This document shows, one piece after another, positions 15,979 to 26,136 of a stretch of 64,000 nucleotides of DNA. The stretch covers positions 3,194,829-3,258,828 of the forward strand of contig NZ_WUTT01000001.1 in the NCBI RefSeq assembly GCF_009902005.1. Reading direction: 5' to 3'. Made by a program: the position numbers and the translations under genes. How positions within the stretch are numbered: the stretch's first letter is position 1; each line of letters opens with the position of its first letter. This DNA is from Halomonas alimentaria. GTDB lineage: Bacteria; Pseudomonadota; Gammaproteobacteria; Pseudomonadales; Halomonadaceae. The notes beneath the pieces are model-generated. The model saw nothing but the letters and a program-made list of their open reading frames with translations, did no database searches and was not told the origin of the DNA.

Positions 15979-16705
15979 CGGGCAGGTGGCCCTCCAGCGA
16001 GGCGAGCAGCCCGCGCAGCAGCGAGAGTTCACGGCGGGAGGGCTGGGCACGGGCGAACAGCGCATGCAGGTGTGCCTCGGTGCGTGCATGGGGCTGGGTG
16101 ATGAAGCCGCTGCGTTGCATCACCCGGCCCAGATGGTCGTGGAAATGACCGACCTGTTCGCGGCTGGGCTGGCGCTCCTCGGCGGGCAGGGTCGGTCGGT
16201 AGCCGCTTTCGGGTCGCCGTCGCCAGGCCTTGAACGTCTCGTAGGCGAGCACCTGCACCGCCTGTGAGAGGTTGAGGATGCCGTAGTCGGGGTTGGCGGG
16301 AATGCTCACCTGGTGGCTGCACAGGCCGATCTCGTCCTTGGTGAGGCCGAAGCGCTCACGACCGAATACCAGCGCCACCGGATCGTGGGCGGCATTCTCC
16401 ACCACATCACGCGCCATCTCGTCGGGCTCATCGAAGTGCGGCAGCGGCAGGCTCCGCAGCCGCGCGCTGGCGCCCACCACCTGCACGCAATCACTCACGG
16501 CCTCCGCCAGCGAGCCGACCACCCGGGCTCCTTCCACCAGGTCCTCGGCCCCCGCGGCGAGCCGCGAGGCTTCGGGGTCGGGAAACTGCCGGGGATTGAC
16601 CAGCACCAGGTCGGTCAGGCCCATGGTCTTCATGGCCCGCGCGGCGGCCCCGATATTGCCGGGATGGAAGGTCTGGACGAGGACGATGCGGATGTTCGAA
16701 AGCAT
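15971..16705 (-). CDS. trmJ: tRNA (cytidine/uridine-2'-O-)-methyltransferase TrmJ
   Basis: This 244-residue protein shows the SPOUT (alpha/beta-knot) motifs of TrmJ: VLVQTFHPGNIGAAARAMK at the N-terminus, LVFGRERFGLTKDEIGLC in the middle and ANPDYGILNLSQAVQVLAYE at the knot. It methylates the 2'-OH of residue 32 in several tRNAs using S-adenosylmethionine. In many gammaproteobacteria it lies near suhB and iscR; here it stands alone between the antiporter gene and groEL. Its last codons overlap the heptamer array at 15944-15978. Confidence 0.93.
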   Translation of the reverse strand: MLSNIRIVLVQTFHPGNIGAAARAMKTMGLTDLVLVNPRQFPDPEASRLAAGAEDLVEGARVVGSLAEAVSDCVQVVGASARLRSLPLPHFDEPDEMARDVVENAAHDPVALVFGRERFGLTKDEIGLCSHQVSIPANPDYGILNLSQAVQVLAYETFKAWRRRPESGYRPTLPAEERQPSREQVGHFHDHLGRVMQRSGFITQPHARTEAHLHALFARAQPSRRELSLLRGLLASLEGHLPEE

Positions 16706-16752
16706 GGGCAGGCGGCTGGCGTCAGGTGATGAGCGGAAGGGTATCTTAAAGC

Positions 16753-16782
16753 AAAAACCCCGCCGGCTTGCACCGGCGGGGT
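16753..16782 (-). terminator. Rho-independent terminator of groESL
   Basis: A 10-bp perfect stem, ACCCCGCCGG and CCGGCGGGGT with a six-base loop, is preceded on the plus strand by AAAAA, giving a U-tract on the minus strand. It lies about 50 bases past the groEL stop and faces the right way for that operon. Confidence 0.85.
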
Positions 16783-16834
16783 CTGTCTCAGGGCTTGCCT
16801 ATATGGGCAGTGCCTGGGGCAGGGTGGGGGGCGA

Positions 16835-18508
<1,674 letters not shown>

Positions 18509-18558
18509 TCAGAATTCGCAGTGTGCAAGGCGTGAGCGGCCTGCGCTCAGCCTTCAGC

Positions 18559-18852
18559 TCAACCTTCGACTACGGCCAGGATGTCGGACTCGCTCATGAT
18601 CAGGACTTCTTCGCCGTCGATCTTCTGCTTCTCGACGCCGAAGCCATCCTTGAAGATGACGGTGTCGCCGACCTTCACGTCGAGAGCGCGGACGTCGCCG
18701 TTGTCGAGGATCCGGCCGTTACCGACGGCGAGCACTTCGCCACGAGTCGGCTTTTCCTGGGCGCTGCCCGGGAGCACGATGCCGCCAGCGGTTTTCTGTT
18801 CTTCCTCAACGCGACGAATGATGACGCGATCGTGCAAGGGACGGATGTTCAT
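18559..18852 (-). CDS. groES: Co-chaperonin GroES
   Basis: This 97-residue protein begins [20 protein letters not shown], contains the mobile loop [20 protein letters not shown] and ends in an [13 protein letters not shown] strand. It forms the heptameric lid of GroEL. It is the first gene of the groES-groEL operon, with GGAGAACGT upstream of the ATG and a roughly 140-base leader from the predicted sigma-32 promoter. Confidence 0.98.
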   Translation of the reverse strand: MNIRPLHDRVIIRRVEEEQKTAGGIVLPGSAQEKPTRGEVLAVGNGRILDNGDVRALDVKVGDTVIFKDGFGVEKQKIDGEEVLIMSESDILAVVEG

Positions 18853-18993
18853 TGCTCACGTTCTCCTGATGGTTCATGTGCCGATGATCCGGCGGTTTGT
18901 ATCACGACCTCGCCACCGAGGCAGCGAGGGGAGGCGTCGGACGCCTTCCGTGTCAATGGCGCGAGAGTCGCGCCGAAACCTGTTGCTGACGTG

Positions 18994-19022
18994 TAAGTGG
19001 GGCTAGCCCATGGCCTTTCAAG
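18994..19022 (-). promoter_or_regulatory. Sigma-32 heat-shock promoter of groESL
   Basis: Read on the minus strand the site is CTTGAAA, a 13-base spacer, then CCCCACTTA. This matches the RpoH consensus (CTTGAAA, 11-16 bases, CCCCATNT) with a single change in the -10 core. It lies about 140 bases upstream of groES and points at it. No CIRCE-type inverted repeat was seen in the leader. Confidence 0.85.
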
Positions 19023-19057
19023 GCCCCTCCGGAAATTTTTTTGCCGATCTGGCCGGA

Positions 19058-19597
19058 TCAGCCGCGGCGCTCGTCCCGGGAGATGAACTCCCCCTCGATG
19101 ACGCCGTCGTCGGCATCCCCTGACGCCGGCTCGTCGGCGCCGCGGCGGTGGCGGCCCTCGTCGGCCTGTGCCCAATCATCCCGGGGCTTGCCGGCGCCGT
19201 TACCAGAGGCGCTGGTGAAACCCTCGCTGTGGACATGAAAGCCCTGGGTGCGGATGCCAAGCCACGCCAGCAGCTTGCCCATCAGGCGCCGGGCATCGGG
19301 GATCAGGCACAGAAAACCCAGGGCGTCGGAGACGAAGCCCGGTGCCATCAGCAGGGCGCCACCGAAGATCAGGGCAGCGCCGGTCAGCAGCTCGCCGGAG
19401 GGCACTTCGCCGCGCTCGAGGCGCTCCCGGGCCCGGGCAAAGGTGGCGGCGCCCTCGCGGCGGATCAGGTGCAGGCCGATGAAGCCGGTGGCCAGCACCA
19501 GCAGCAGGGTGGTGAGCAGGCCGATCTGGCTGCCCACCGAAAAGAGGATGACGAAGTCGAGCAGGGCAAACAGCGTGAAGATAAGGAGAAAGGGCAT
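19058..19597 (-). CDS. fxsA: FxsA family membrane protein
   Basis: This 179-residue protein begins MPFLLIFTLFALLDFVILFS and has about three membrane segments around VGSQIGLLTTLLLVLATGFI and TGAALIFGGALLMAPGFVSD, the conserved FxsA core. A hydrophilic C-terminus rich in Gly, Asp and Arg follows. FxsA is a small inner-membrane protein; in E. coli extra FxsA relieves F-plasmid exclusion of phage T7. The ATG at 19597 has GGGAGG upstream; an earlier ATG at 19621 lacks one. It often sits upstream of groESL in gammaproteobacteria, as here. Confidence 0.88.
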   Translation of the reverse strand: MPFLLIFTLFALLDFVILFSVGSQIGLLTTLLLVLATGFIGLHLIRREGAATFARARERLERGEVPSGELLTGAALIFGGALLMAPGFVSDALGFLCLIPDARRLMGKLLAWLGIRTQGFHVHSEGFTSASGNGAGKPRDDWAQADEGRHRRGADEPASGDADDGVIEGEFISRDERRG

Positions 19598-19790
19598 GTG
19601 GCCTCCCATGATGACGTTCACGGTGAGATGGGGGCGAAGGCAGGGAAATCAAGCGTTGGTCGGCATCACTGGCCGGCGGGAGACAAAGGCGGGATTATAA
19701 GCTTAGTCACAGTGTCATGATGCGCTGCACACAAGTCTGCTACAGTGCCTGGCATCTACCGTTGACCCACCATCTTCCGGAGGAATCACG

Positions 19791-20552
19791 ATGCAACTGC
19801 AGAATTCCGTTATCGCCATTACCGGTGGCGCCCGCGGCCTGGGGCTGGCCATGGCCGCCATGCTGGGTCGTCAGGGGGCCCGCCTGGCCCTGCTCGATAC
19901 CGATGCCGCGACCCTCGACGAGGCCGTCACGGGACTCCATGGAGCCGGCGTCGAGGCGCGCGCCTTCGTCACCAACGTGGCCGACGAGGCCTCCGTGAAG
20001 CAGGCCTTCGCCGATATCGCCGACTCCCTGGGGCCGGTCAGCGGCCTGGTCAACAATGCCGGTATCCTGCGTGACGCCCTGTTGGTAAAGGCACGGGAAG
20101 GCAAGGTCGAGAAGACCATGTCCCTCGAGCAGTGGCAGTCGGTGATCGACGTCAACCTGACCGGCGTGTTCCTGTGCGGGCGCGAGGCGGCGGCACAGAT
20201 GGTCGAGGCGGGCAATGAGGGGGTGATCGTCAATATCTCCAGCATCTCGCGAGCCGGCAACATGGGGCAGAGCAACTATGCGGCCTGCAAGGCCGGCGTG
20301 GTGGCCCTCACCACCACCTGGGCCAGGGAGCTGGCACGCCATGGTATCCGTGTCGGTGCCGTGGCCCCGGGCTTCATCGAAACCGAGATGACTGCCTCGA
20401 TGCGCCAGGACATGCTCGACAAGCTGACCTCCGGAGTCCCACTCAAGCGGCTTGGCCAGCCGGAGAATATCGCCCAGAGCGTGCAGTTCATCTTCGAGAA
20501 CGACTACTTTACCGGTCGCGTGATCGAGTGTGACGGCGGCCTGCGCCTGTGA
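19791..20552 (+). CDS. FabG-like short-chain dehydrogenase/reductase
   Basis: This 253-residue protein is a classical SDR. It has the nucleotide site TGGARGLG at the N-terminus, NNAG near residue 88, the catalytic triad in [20 protein letters not shown], and a C-terminal [20 protein letters not shown] followed by ECDGGLRL. It resembles 3-oxoacyl-ACP reductases, which use NADPH in fatty acid or polyhydroxyalkanoate synthesis. It is isolated from fatty acid synthesis genes, so a specialised oxidoreductase is equally possible. GGAGG precedes the ATG. Confidence 0.82.
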   Translation: MQLQNSVIAITGGARGLGLAMAAMLGRQGARLALLDTDAATLDEAVTGLHGAGVEARAFVTNVADEASVKQAFADIADSLGPVSGLVNNAGILRDALLVKAREGKVEKTMSLEQWQSVIDVNLTGVFLCGREAAAQMVEAGNEGVIVNISSISRAGNMGQSNYAACKAGVVALTTTWARELARHGIRVGAVAPGFIETEMTASMRQDMLDKLTSGVPLKRLGQPENIAQSVQFIFENDYFTGRVIECDGGLRL

Positions 20553-20579
20553 TCCACTGCTAGGCAGGTGGGGCTGGGT

Positions 20580-20600
20580 GGCGGCCGTCCGCTGGCCGCC
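20580..20600. terminator. Hairpin between convergent genes
   Basis: GGCGGCC and GGCCGCC form a 7-bp stem with a seven-base loop, 27 bases past the reductase stop and 14 bases before the stop of the convergent ComEA-like gene. No T-run is present, so terminator function is tentative. Confidence 0.4.
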
Positions 20601-20614
20601 CATGGAGCGCAGGA

Positions 20615-20896
20615 TCAGAAGGTTACTTGGTCCTCCAGGTTGGCTACCGTACCGTCGCCGATGCCGCTGACGCGTGTGAGGTCCTCGGCGCTCTCGTAGG
20701 GGCCGTTGGCCTCGCGGTCCTCGACGATAGCCGCTGCCTTGCTCGGCCCGATTCCCGGTAGTTCGGTCAGCAGCTCGGCGCCGGCCGTGTTGACGTTGAT
20801 CGGCTCGACTTCCTGGGCCATGGCGCTGAGCGGTGCGAGCCCCAGCATGAGCGTGACGAGGCAAACCCCGAAGAGGGCGTGAAACCTAGTTTTCAT
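20615..20896 (-). CDS. ComEA-like helix-hairpin-helix protein, secreted
   Basis: This 93-residue protein has an N-terminal signal peptide (KTRFHALFGVCLVTLMLGLA with likely cleavage after AMA) and a single ComEA-type HhH2 domain: INVNTAGAELLTELPGIGPS, then AAAIVEDREANGPYESAEDL and VSGIGDGTVANL. Such domains bind double-stranded DNA in the periplasm during natural transformation; small stand-alone versions are common in proteobacteria. No competence genes are adjacent, so a transformation role is not shown. Confidence 0.88.
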   Translation of the reverse strand: MKTRFHALFGVCLVTLMLGLAPLSAMAQEVEPINVNTAGAELLTELPGIGPSKAAAIVEDREANGPYESAEDLTRVSGIGDGTVANLEDQVTF

Positions 20897-21139
20897 GTCA
20901 CTTCCTCCGTTGTTGTAGTCGCATCCTTCGCGGGTGCCTCTTCAAGCTAGTCCCGGAGGGAAGATATTCCCGTGGGGCTTATGCCCGCTACTCTGTGGGA
21001 CAGGTCGTCTTTGCGTCGTCGTCCTGGCGTGCAGGACGTAGGACAGAACGTCGGTCTCGATTCAGTGATCTCGCACCGCCCATATCGCCCATGGCTGGTA
21101 TACTCTGGCGACGATTTCCTCTTGCCCGGAGCCCGGTTC
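20897..21139. other. Intergenic region with a possible pyrF promoter
   Basis: This is the divergent gap between the ComEA-like gene and pyrF. TATACT at 21099-21104, 35 bases before the pyrF start, is a good -10 hexamer, but no convincing -35 is visible. I see no gene or RNA in the gap. Confidence 0.35.
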
Positions 21140-21835
21140 GTGTCTACCGATTCCCCTCTGATCATTGCCCTCGACTACCCCTCCCTGGATGCCGCCCTGT
21201 GCATGGCCGACCGTCTCGATCCGGCACGCTGCCGCCTCAAGGTGGGCAAGGAGCTCTTCACCCGCAGCGGCCCTGACGTGCTGGAGGCTTTGCACGGGCG
21301 CGGCTTCGAGGTGTTCCTCGACCTCAAGTTTCACGACATCCCCAACACCGTGGCCGGCGCCGTGCATGCCGCGGCGGAGCAGGGGGTCTGGATGGTCAAT
21401 GTCCATGCCGGTGGAGGGCGACGCATGATGGAGGCGGCCCGGGAGCGACTGGAGCGCCACGGTCTTGGCACACGACTGATCGCGGTGACCGTTCTGACCA
21501 GCATGACGGCCGATGACCTGGCCGAGGTGGGTGTGGGCGTCTCACCCGCCGCACAGGTGGAGCGCCTGGCGACCCTGGCCCGCGACAGCGGGATGCACGG
21601 TGTGGTGTGTTCGGCCCAGGAGTCTGCCCGCCTGCGCGAGCTGTGTGGCGACGATTTCCTCAAGGTGACGCCGGGCATTCGCCCCGCCTTCGCCCAGGTC
21701 GGCGACCAGCAGCGCATCATGACGCCGGGGGATGCCATGGCCGCGGGCAGCACCCACCTGGTGGTAGGGCGCCCGATCACCCAGGCGGAGGAGCCCATGG
21801 AGGCCCTCGCCGCCATCGAGGCCGAGCTCAACTAG
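21140..21835 (+). CDS. pyrF: Orotidine 5'-phosphate decarboxylase
   Basis: This 231-residue protein (GTG start) has all PyrF hallmarks: [10 protein letters not shown] at the N-terminus, the substrate Lys in [10 protein letters not shown], the catalytic [14 protein letters not shown] (Asp-Lys-x-x-Asp), and the phosphate-binding [10 protein letters not shown] near the end. It converts OMP to UMP, the last step of pyrimidine synthesis. The GTG is the only start that leaves a normal N-terminus; CGGAG lies upstream. It faces lapB with only three bases between the stops. Confidence 0.95.
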   Translation: MSTDSPLIIALDYPSLDAALCMADRLDPARCRLKVGKELFTRSGPDVLEALHGRGFEVFLDLKFHDIPNTVAGAVHAAAEQGVWMVNVHAGGGRRMMEAARERLERHGLGTRLIAVTVLTSMTADDLAEVGVGVSPAAQVERLATLARDSGMHGVVCSAQESARLRELCGDDFLKVTPGIRPAFAQVGDQQRIMTPGDAMAAGSTHLVVGRPITQAEEPMEALAAIEAELN

Positions 21836-21838
21836 CCG

Positions 21839-23020
21839 CTACTCTCCCTCGATGCCGGTGATCGGGCGGGTGGTGCCCCAGCTACGACAGCGCGGGCACT
21901 GCCAGTGCAACTGGTCGCCGGTGAAGCCGCAGCGGCGGCAGCGGTGGCGGGGGAGCTTGCCGAGCAGGTCGGCGGTATGGCGCTTGAGCAGGGCCAACTG
22001 TTCCAGCGCCTCGCCGTGACTGTGCTGGTGGTAGAGGTCGATCAGGTAGTCCAGCGCTCCCAGGCTCGCCTCGCGATTGAGCTGTTCACTGACCAGGGCG
22101 ATCGCGGGCTCGATGCCCTGGTGATGGCGGATGGTCTCGGCCAACTGGATGATCACGCTGGTGTAGGGGGTCTCCTCGAGCAGGTCGTGGAGGTGGCGTA
22201 TCAGGCCATCCTCGTCGTCTAGCAGGCGGTAGGCGTTGCTCAGTGGCTCCAGCAGGGTCGGGGTGAAAGCCGCATCCTGGGCGGGGATTCGCGACAGCAG
22301 GGTGATCTCCTGGCGGTAGTGGCCCGTGTCGTGCTCGAGGGAAGCCAGCAGCAGGTTGGCGCGCACGCAGCGTGGGTCGACGTTGAGGGCCTGCTTGAGG
22401 TGGCGGCGGGCCAGCACCGGAGTGGCGTTGGCGCGCTCCTCCTCGGCCAGCTGGCAGAGCCAGTGGGCCGCCGCACGCCGCAGCTGTCGATCCTCACGGA
22501 TCAGCTGGGGGTTGGCCACCTTGAAGGCCTCCGACCATTCGCCCTCGCGCTCGAAGAGGTCCGCCAGCAGCCGGCGTGCCGATCGCCGCAGCCCGTCGTC
22601 ATGGGTATCGCGCAGCAACCCCTTGAGTAACCGCTCGGCACGATCCAGCAAGCCCAGGGAGAGAAAGTCTCGGGCCAGCTCCAGTTGTACGCGCTCGCCC
22701 TGGACGGGCGTCAGACTGGGTCGGGCCAGCAGGTTCTGGTGGATCTTCATCGCCCGGTCAGCCTCGCCGCGGCTGCGGAAGAGGTTGCCCAGGGTGATAT
22801 GGGTATCGATGGTCTCACTGTTGACCTGCAGCGCCCCGACGAAGGTCTCGATGGCGCGATCCTGCTGGTCGTTGAGCAGGTAGTTGAGGCCCACGAAATA
22901 ATCCCGCGCCAGTCCTTGCGGAGGCGCGGGATCGTTCGGCTTGCTGCGTTCGCGGCGGCCCAGCCACCAGCCGATGGCGACGGCTGCCACCAGAATGGTC
23001 AGCAGCAGGGCATCGGGCAT
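21839..23020 (-). CDS. lapB: Lipopolysaccharide assembly protein B
   Basis: This 393-residue protein (YciM) has one N-terminal membrane helix (ALLLTILVAAVAIGWWLGRR), a long run of TPR helices, and a C-terminal rubredoxin-like zinc/iron site with two Cys-x-x-Cys pairs (RCRRCGFTG and WQCPRCRSWG). LapB works at the inner membrane to control LpxC turnover through FtsH and so sets LPS levels. It lies 1-2 bases after lapA in the ihfB-lapA-lapB run, the usual gammaproteobacterial order. Confidence 0.95.
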   Translation of the reverse strand: MPDALLLTILVAAVAIGWWLGRRERSKPNDPAPPQGLARDYFVGLNYLLNDQQDRAIETFVGALQVNSETIDTHITLGNLFRSRGEADRAMKIHQNLLARPSLTPVQGERVQLELARDFLSLGLLDRAERLLKGLLRDTHDDGLRRSARRLLADLFEREGEWSEAFKVANPQLIREDRQLRRAAAHWLCQLAEEERANATPVLARRHLKQALNVDPRCVRANLLLASLEHDTGHYRQEITLLSRIPAQDAAFTPTLLEPLSNAYRLLDDEDGLIRHLHDLLEETPYTSVIIQLAETIRHHQGIEPAIALVSEQLNREASLGALDYLIDLYHQHSHGEALEQLALLKRHTADLLGKLPRHRCRRCGFTGDQLHWQCPRCRSWGTTRPITGIEGE

Positions 23021-23021
23021 A

Positions 23022-23327
23022 TCAGGGGAGTTCCTTCAGCTCCTGGACACGCAGCTTGTCGAGCTCCTTGCGCTGCTGCTGATTGTGGCGCTGGGCGCGG
23101 GTCAACAGGGCGCGCAGGCGCAGGTAGACGCCGCTCATGGCCAGCATGCCCAGCAGCACGCCAGCCGCCAGTGAGGCCAGCAGCCAGACCGACAGCGAGG
23201 CGGGCGGCAGCTCGATCCAGATCAGGTTGAGCGGCAGGGCCTCGCGATTGTTAACCGCGAACAGGATGCCGACCAGTAGAACCGCCAGCAGGATGATGGC
23301 CAGGATCAGGCCTTTTAGCCAACGCAT
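23022..23327 (-). CDS. lapA: Lipopolysaccharide assembly protein A domain protein
   Basis: This 101-residue protein has two membrane helices (GLILAIILLAVLLVGILFAV and VWLLASLAAGVLLGMLAMSG) separated by a short periplasmic loop with NNREALPLNLIWIELP, the typical DUF1049/LapA layout. A basic, coiled-coil-like C-terminus follows. It acts with LapB in LPS export or assembly control. It sits between ihfB and lapB on the same strand. Confidence 0.93.
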   Translation of the reverse strand: MRWLKGLILAIILLAVLLVGILFAVNNREALPLNLIWIELPPASLSVWLLASLAAGVLLGMLAMSGVYLRLRALLTRAQRHNQQQRKELDKLRVQELKELP

Positions 23328-23380
23328 GCGAAGTGTCCCCTGTGAAGTAAGAGTTGGGTCGGGAGAGAGGAGCGCCGGGC

Positions 23381-23677
23381 TCAGTAGCCCAGCACGCGGC
23401 TGTCGTCTACCTGCTCGCGCAGCTCCTTGCCAGGTTTGAAGTGTGGCACGAACTTGCCGTCCAGCGCGACCGGTTCGCCGGTCTTGGGATTGCGCCCGAT
23501 GCGGGGTTCGCGGTAATGCAGCGAGAAGCTTCCGAAACCGCGTATCTCGACGCGCCCCCCGGCGGCCAGGGTCTCGGTGATATCCTCGAGAATCAGCCGA
23601 ACCGCCGATTCCACTTCCTTGAGCGACAGCTCGGGCTGACGCATGGCGATCTGTTCGATCAGCTCGGACTTGGTCAT
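23381..23677 (-). CDS. ihfB: Integration host factor subunit beta
   Basis: This 98-residue protein starts [20 protein letters not shown] and carries the DNA-binding arm with [20 protein letters not shown] followed by TGEPV, the HU/IHF signature. With IhfA it binds and sharply bends DNA. The ATG at 23677 follows GGAG; a longer in-frame start at 23746 is unlikely. In relatives rpsA lies just upstream of ihfB; here a divergent sdhE is upstream instead. Confidence 0.96.
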   Translation of the reverse strand: MTKSELIEQIAMRQPELSLKEVESAVRLILEDITETLAAGGRVEIRGFGSFSLHYREPRIGRNPKTGEPVALDGKFVPHFKPGKELREQVDDSRVLGY

Positions 23678-23815
23678 CTCGGGTCTCCGTTGGCGGCGCG
23701 GCTGTTGTTTTATTTCAAGCATACTCGGCAAAACGAGACAAAACAACGCACTACGACCATAGGTAGAGACCTCGATCCGTGACCGGCGTCAGCTGTGTCG
23801 CCGCGCCGCCTCGGT

Positions 23816-23821
23816 TATACT
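23816..23821 (+). promoter_or_regulatory. Possible -10 box for sdhE
   Basis: TATACT lies 35 bases before the sdhE start. No good -35 hexamer is visible at the expected spacing, so this is a weak call. Confidence 0.3.
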
Positions 23822-23855
23822 GGCGCCACACCCCAAGGCAAAGGCGAGGTCGACC

Positions 23856-24149
23856 TTGAACGAACCATCAAGCCCGGAGACGGCACAGCGCAAGCGGCTC
23901 TACTGGCACTCCCGCCGCGGCATGTGGGAGCTGGACCTGCTGCTGGTGCCCTTCCTCGAACAGCGCTATGACGCCCTGGAGCCCGCCGACCAGGCCGCGT
24001 TCCGTGACCTGATCGACGAGGAGGACCAGGATCTCTTCATGTGGCTGATGCGCCGCGAGCTCCCTGCGGAGCCGGTGCGTCGGCGCATCGTCCAGATGAT
24101 CATCGAGCATGCCGAGAGCGCCGACAGCGTGTCGCATCGGCCGGTCTAG
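23856..24149 (+). CDS. sdhE: FAD assembly factor SdhE
   Basis: This 97-residue protein carries the family signature RGMWELD at residues 21-27, which is required for flavinylation of succinate dehydrogenase, and a DEEDQDLFMWLMRRE helix typical of the fold. It helps attach FAD covalently to SdhA and FrdA. The start is a TTG at 23856, with GAGG upstream; no ATG or GTG would keep the RGM motif at its normal distance from the N-terminus. It overlaps the downstream ygfX-like gene by 41 bases. Confidence 0.92.
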   Translation: MNEPSSPETAQRKRLYWHSRRGMWELDLLLVPFLEQRYDALEPADQAAFRDLIDEEDQDLFMWLMRRELPAEPVRRRIVQMIIEHAESADSVSHRPV

Positions 24150-24504
24150 GCTGGCTCTGCTGGTCCATCTCCTGCCGGCCGCTGCGGTGGCCGGCCTCAT
24201 CGCGACAGTCCTTGCTCTCTGGTGGTGGCTCCCCGTGGCACTCGGCCTGGGGGCCATCACCTTCTGGTGCGTGCGTGACCAGCCTCAGGGGGAACTGAGT
24301 GCCGAGGCCCTGCCCGGCGGAGGGTTGCAGTGGAAATGGCGGGATGCAGGGGACACGGCCCCGCGACCGGTCAGCCTGCGCTGTGACTACCTGGGGCCCT
24401 GGCTGGTCGGGCTGCGTCTGAATGGGAGGCGGCTGTGGTTGTGGCCCGATAGCTGCTCGCCGTCTGCCCATCGGGAACTGCGGCGCTATCTGGTTCGCCA
24501 CTAG
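24109..24504 (+). CDS. ygfX: YgfX family membrane protein
   Basis: This 131-residue protein has two adjacent membrane helices (LALLVHLLPAAAVAGLIATV and a WWWLPVALGLGAITFW segment). A soluble part follows with LSLRCDYLGPWLVGLRL-like strands and LWPDSCSPSAHRELRRYL, where WPDS is the YgfX (CptA) signature. YgfX sits next to sdhE in most gammaproteobacteria; a toxin role has been proposed in E. coli. The ATG at 24109 lies inside sdhE; translation may start a little later. Confidence 0.82.
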   Translation: MPRAPTACRIGRSRLALLVHLLPAAAVAGLIATVLALWWWLPVALGLGAITFWCVRDQPQGELSAEALPGGGLQWKWRDAGDTAPRPVSLRCDYLGPWLVGLRLNGRRLWLWPDSCSPSAHRELRRYLVRH

Positions 24505-24564
24505 GCCGACCCCCTCTCCGGTGCCGTCCACCGGACTGGCCTGTCTCCGTGCTTGCGGCTCCGC

Positions 24565-26136
24565 TCAGTCGAGGTCGCTTAGCCGGATCCGGGAGGGACG
24601 GGGAAGGGGGTCGCCGTGGTGCGGGCAGTCCGGGTTGTAGTGTAGGCCGCGGGACTCGCGGCGCGCCCGGGCGCTGGCCACGGTCAGCCGCGCCAGGCGC
24701 AGCGAATGCCACAGGCTCGTCAGCTCGGCGGCCGGCTGGCCGCGTCCTGCGACCTCGACGATCTCCTGCTGCAGCTCGGCCAGCGTTTCGGCGGCCTCGG
24801 CCAGTCCGGCGTCACGGCGCACGATGGCCACCCGGGCGCTCATCACGCCGCGCATGCGCTCGCGCCACTCGGCGAGTGCCGCCGGTGTTGCCTCGGCCCT
24901 GGCCCGGGTGGCAGGCGCGCTGACGAGCGGCACCCGCGAGGCATCCTGCAGCATGGCAGCGCAGCTGCGCGCAAACACCAGGCACTCCAGCAGCGAGTTG
25001 CTGGCCATGCGGTTGGCGCCATGCAGGCCGGTGCAGGCCACCTCGCCCACGGCGAAGAGGTGGGCCACGTCGGTGGCGCCATGCTGATCGGTGGCTACCC
25101 CGCCACAGCTGTAGTGGGCCGCCGGCACCACTGGGATCGGGGCCTTGACGATATCGATGCCACGGCCGGCGCAGTGGGCGTAGATGGTGGGGAAGTGCTC
25201 GCGGATCGCCGCCTCGCCCAGATGGCGCACGTCGAGGAAGACATGCTCGCTTGCGGTGCGCTGCATCTCGGCGTCGATGGCGCGCGCAACGACGTCTCGC
25301 GGCGCCAGTTCGGCACGCGGGTCGATGGCCGGCATGAAGCGTTCGCCGTGGATATTGAGCAGTCGCCCGCCCTCGCCGCGCACCGCCTCGCTGATCAGGA
25401 AGGGGGTGCCCTGGGGGTCGTAGAGGCAGGTCGGGTGGAACTGCTGGAACTCCAGGTTCATCAGCGTGGCACCGAGCTCCGCGGCCATCAGCATGCCCTC
25501 GCCACTGGCCGGTTGGGGGCTGGTGGTGTGGCGATAGAGGCCGCTGGCGCCGCCGGTGGCCAGCACGGTGTCGTGGGCCGGCAGGTCGATCGGCTGCCCG
25601 TCAGTGTCGAGACAGCGTGCGCCTCGGCAGCGGCCGGCATCGTCCTGGAGCAGGCCGATGGCGGTAAGGTCGTCGCGGATGTGGATCGCCGGATGCGCCG
25701 CGACATGGGCCTTTAGGGTATCCATCAGCGCACGCCCTGTGGCGTCGGCGGCGTGGATGATGCGTCGCGCGCCGTGTCCGCCCTCCCGGGTGAGGTGGTA
25801 GGGGTAGTCGGCCCCGGGGCTGGCATCCCGCGTGAAGGGGACGCCCAGGCCAAGCAGCCATTGGATGGCCGCCGGCCCCTGCTCCACGGTGAAGCGCACC
25901 GCGGCCTCGTCGCACAGGCCGTCGCCCGCCACCAGGGTATCCTGGATATGCGCCTCGATATGATCGCTGGGGGAGAGTACTGCGGCGATGCCGCCCTGGG
26001 CCCAGCGGCTGGCGCCCCGGTCGTCGCTGGCGGGGCGCAGCAGGGTCACGCCACGCTGGTCGGCCACCTCCAGGGCGAGTACCAGGCCGGCGACGCCGCC
26101 GCCGATGATAAGCACGTCATGGTTGGCGTGGGGCAT
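24565..26136 (-). CDS. nadB: L-aspartate oxidase
   Basis: This 523-residue protein has the FAD-binding GGGVAGLVLALEVA motif, SRWAQGGIAAVL, EGGHGARRIIHAADATGRAL, and the active-site region HYSCGGVATDQHGATDV with GEVACTGLHGANRMASNSLL. It oxidises aspartate to iminoaspartate in de novo NAD synthesis, feeding NadA. Length and motifs are normal for the family. Its start overlaps the end of the upstream FUSC gene by 20 bases. It converges with ygfX. Confidence 0.96.
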   Translation of the reverse strand: MPHANHDVLIIGGGVAGLVLALEVADQRGVTLLRPASDDRGASRWAQGGIAAVLSPSDHIEAHIQDTLVAGDGLCDEAAVRFTVEQGPAAIQWLLGLGVPFTRDASPGADYPYHLTREGGHGARRIIHAADATGRALMDTLKAHVAAHPAIHIRDDLTAIGLLQDDAGRCRGARCLDTDGQPIDLPAHDTVLATGGASGLYRHTTSPQPASGEGMLMAAELGATLMNLEFQQFHPTCLYDPQGTPFLISEAVRGEGGRLLNIHGERFMPAIDPRAELAPRDVVARAIDAEMQRTASEHVFLDVRHLGEAAIREHFPTIYAHCAGRGIDIVKAPIPVVPAAHYSCGGVATDQHGATDVAHLFAVGEVACTGLHGANRMASNSLLECLVFARSCAAMLQDASRVPLVSAPATRARAEATPAALAEWRERMRGVMSARVAIVRRDAGLAEAAETLAELQQEIVEVAGRGQPAAELTSLWHSLRLARLTVASARARRESRGLHYNPDCPHHGDPLPRPSRIRLSDLD

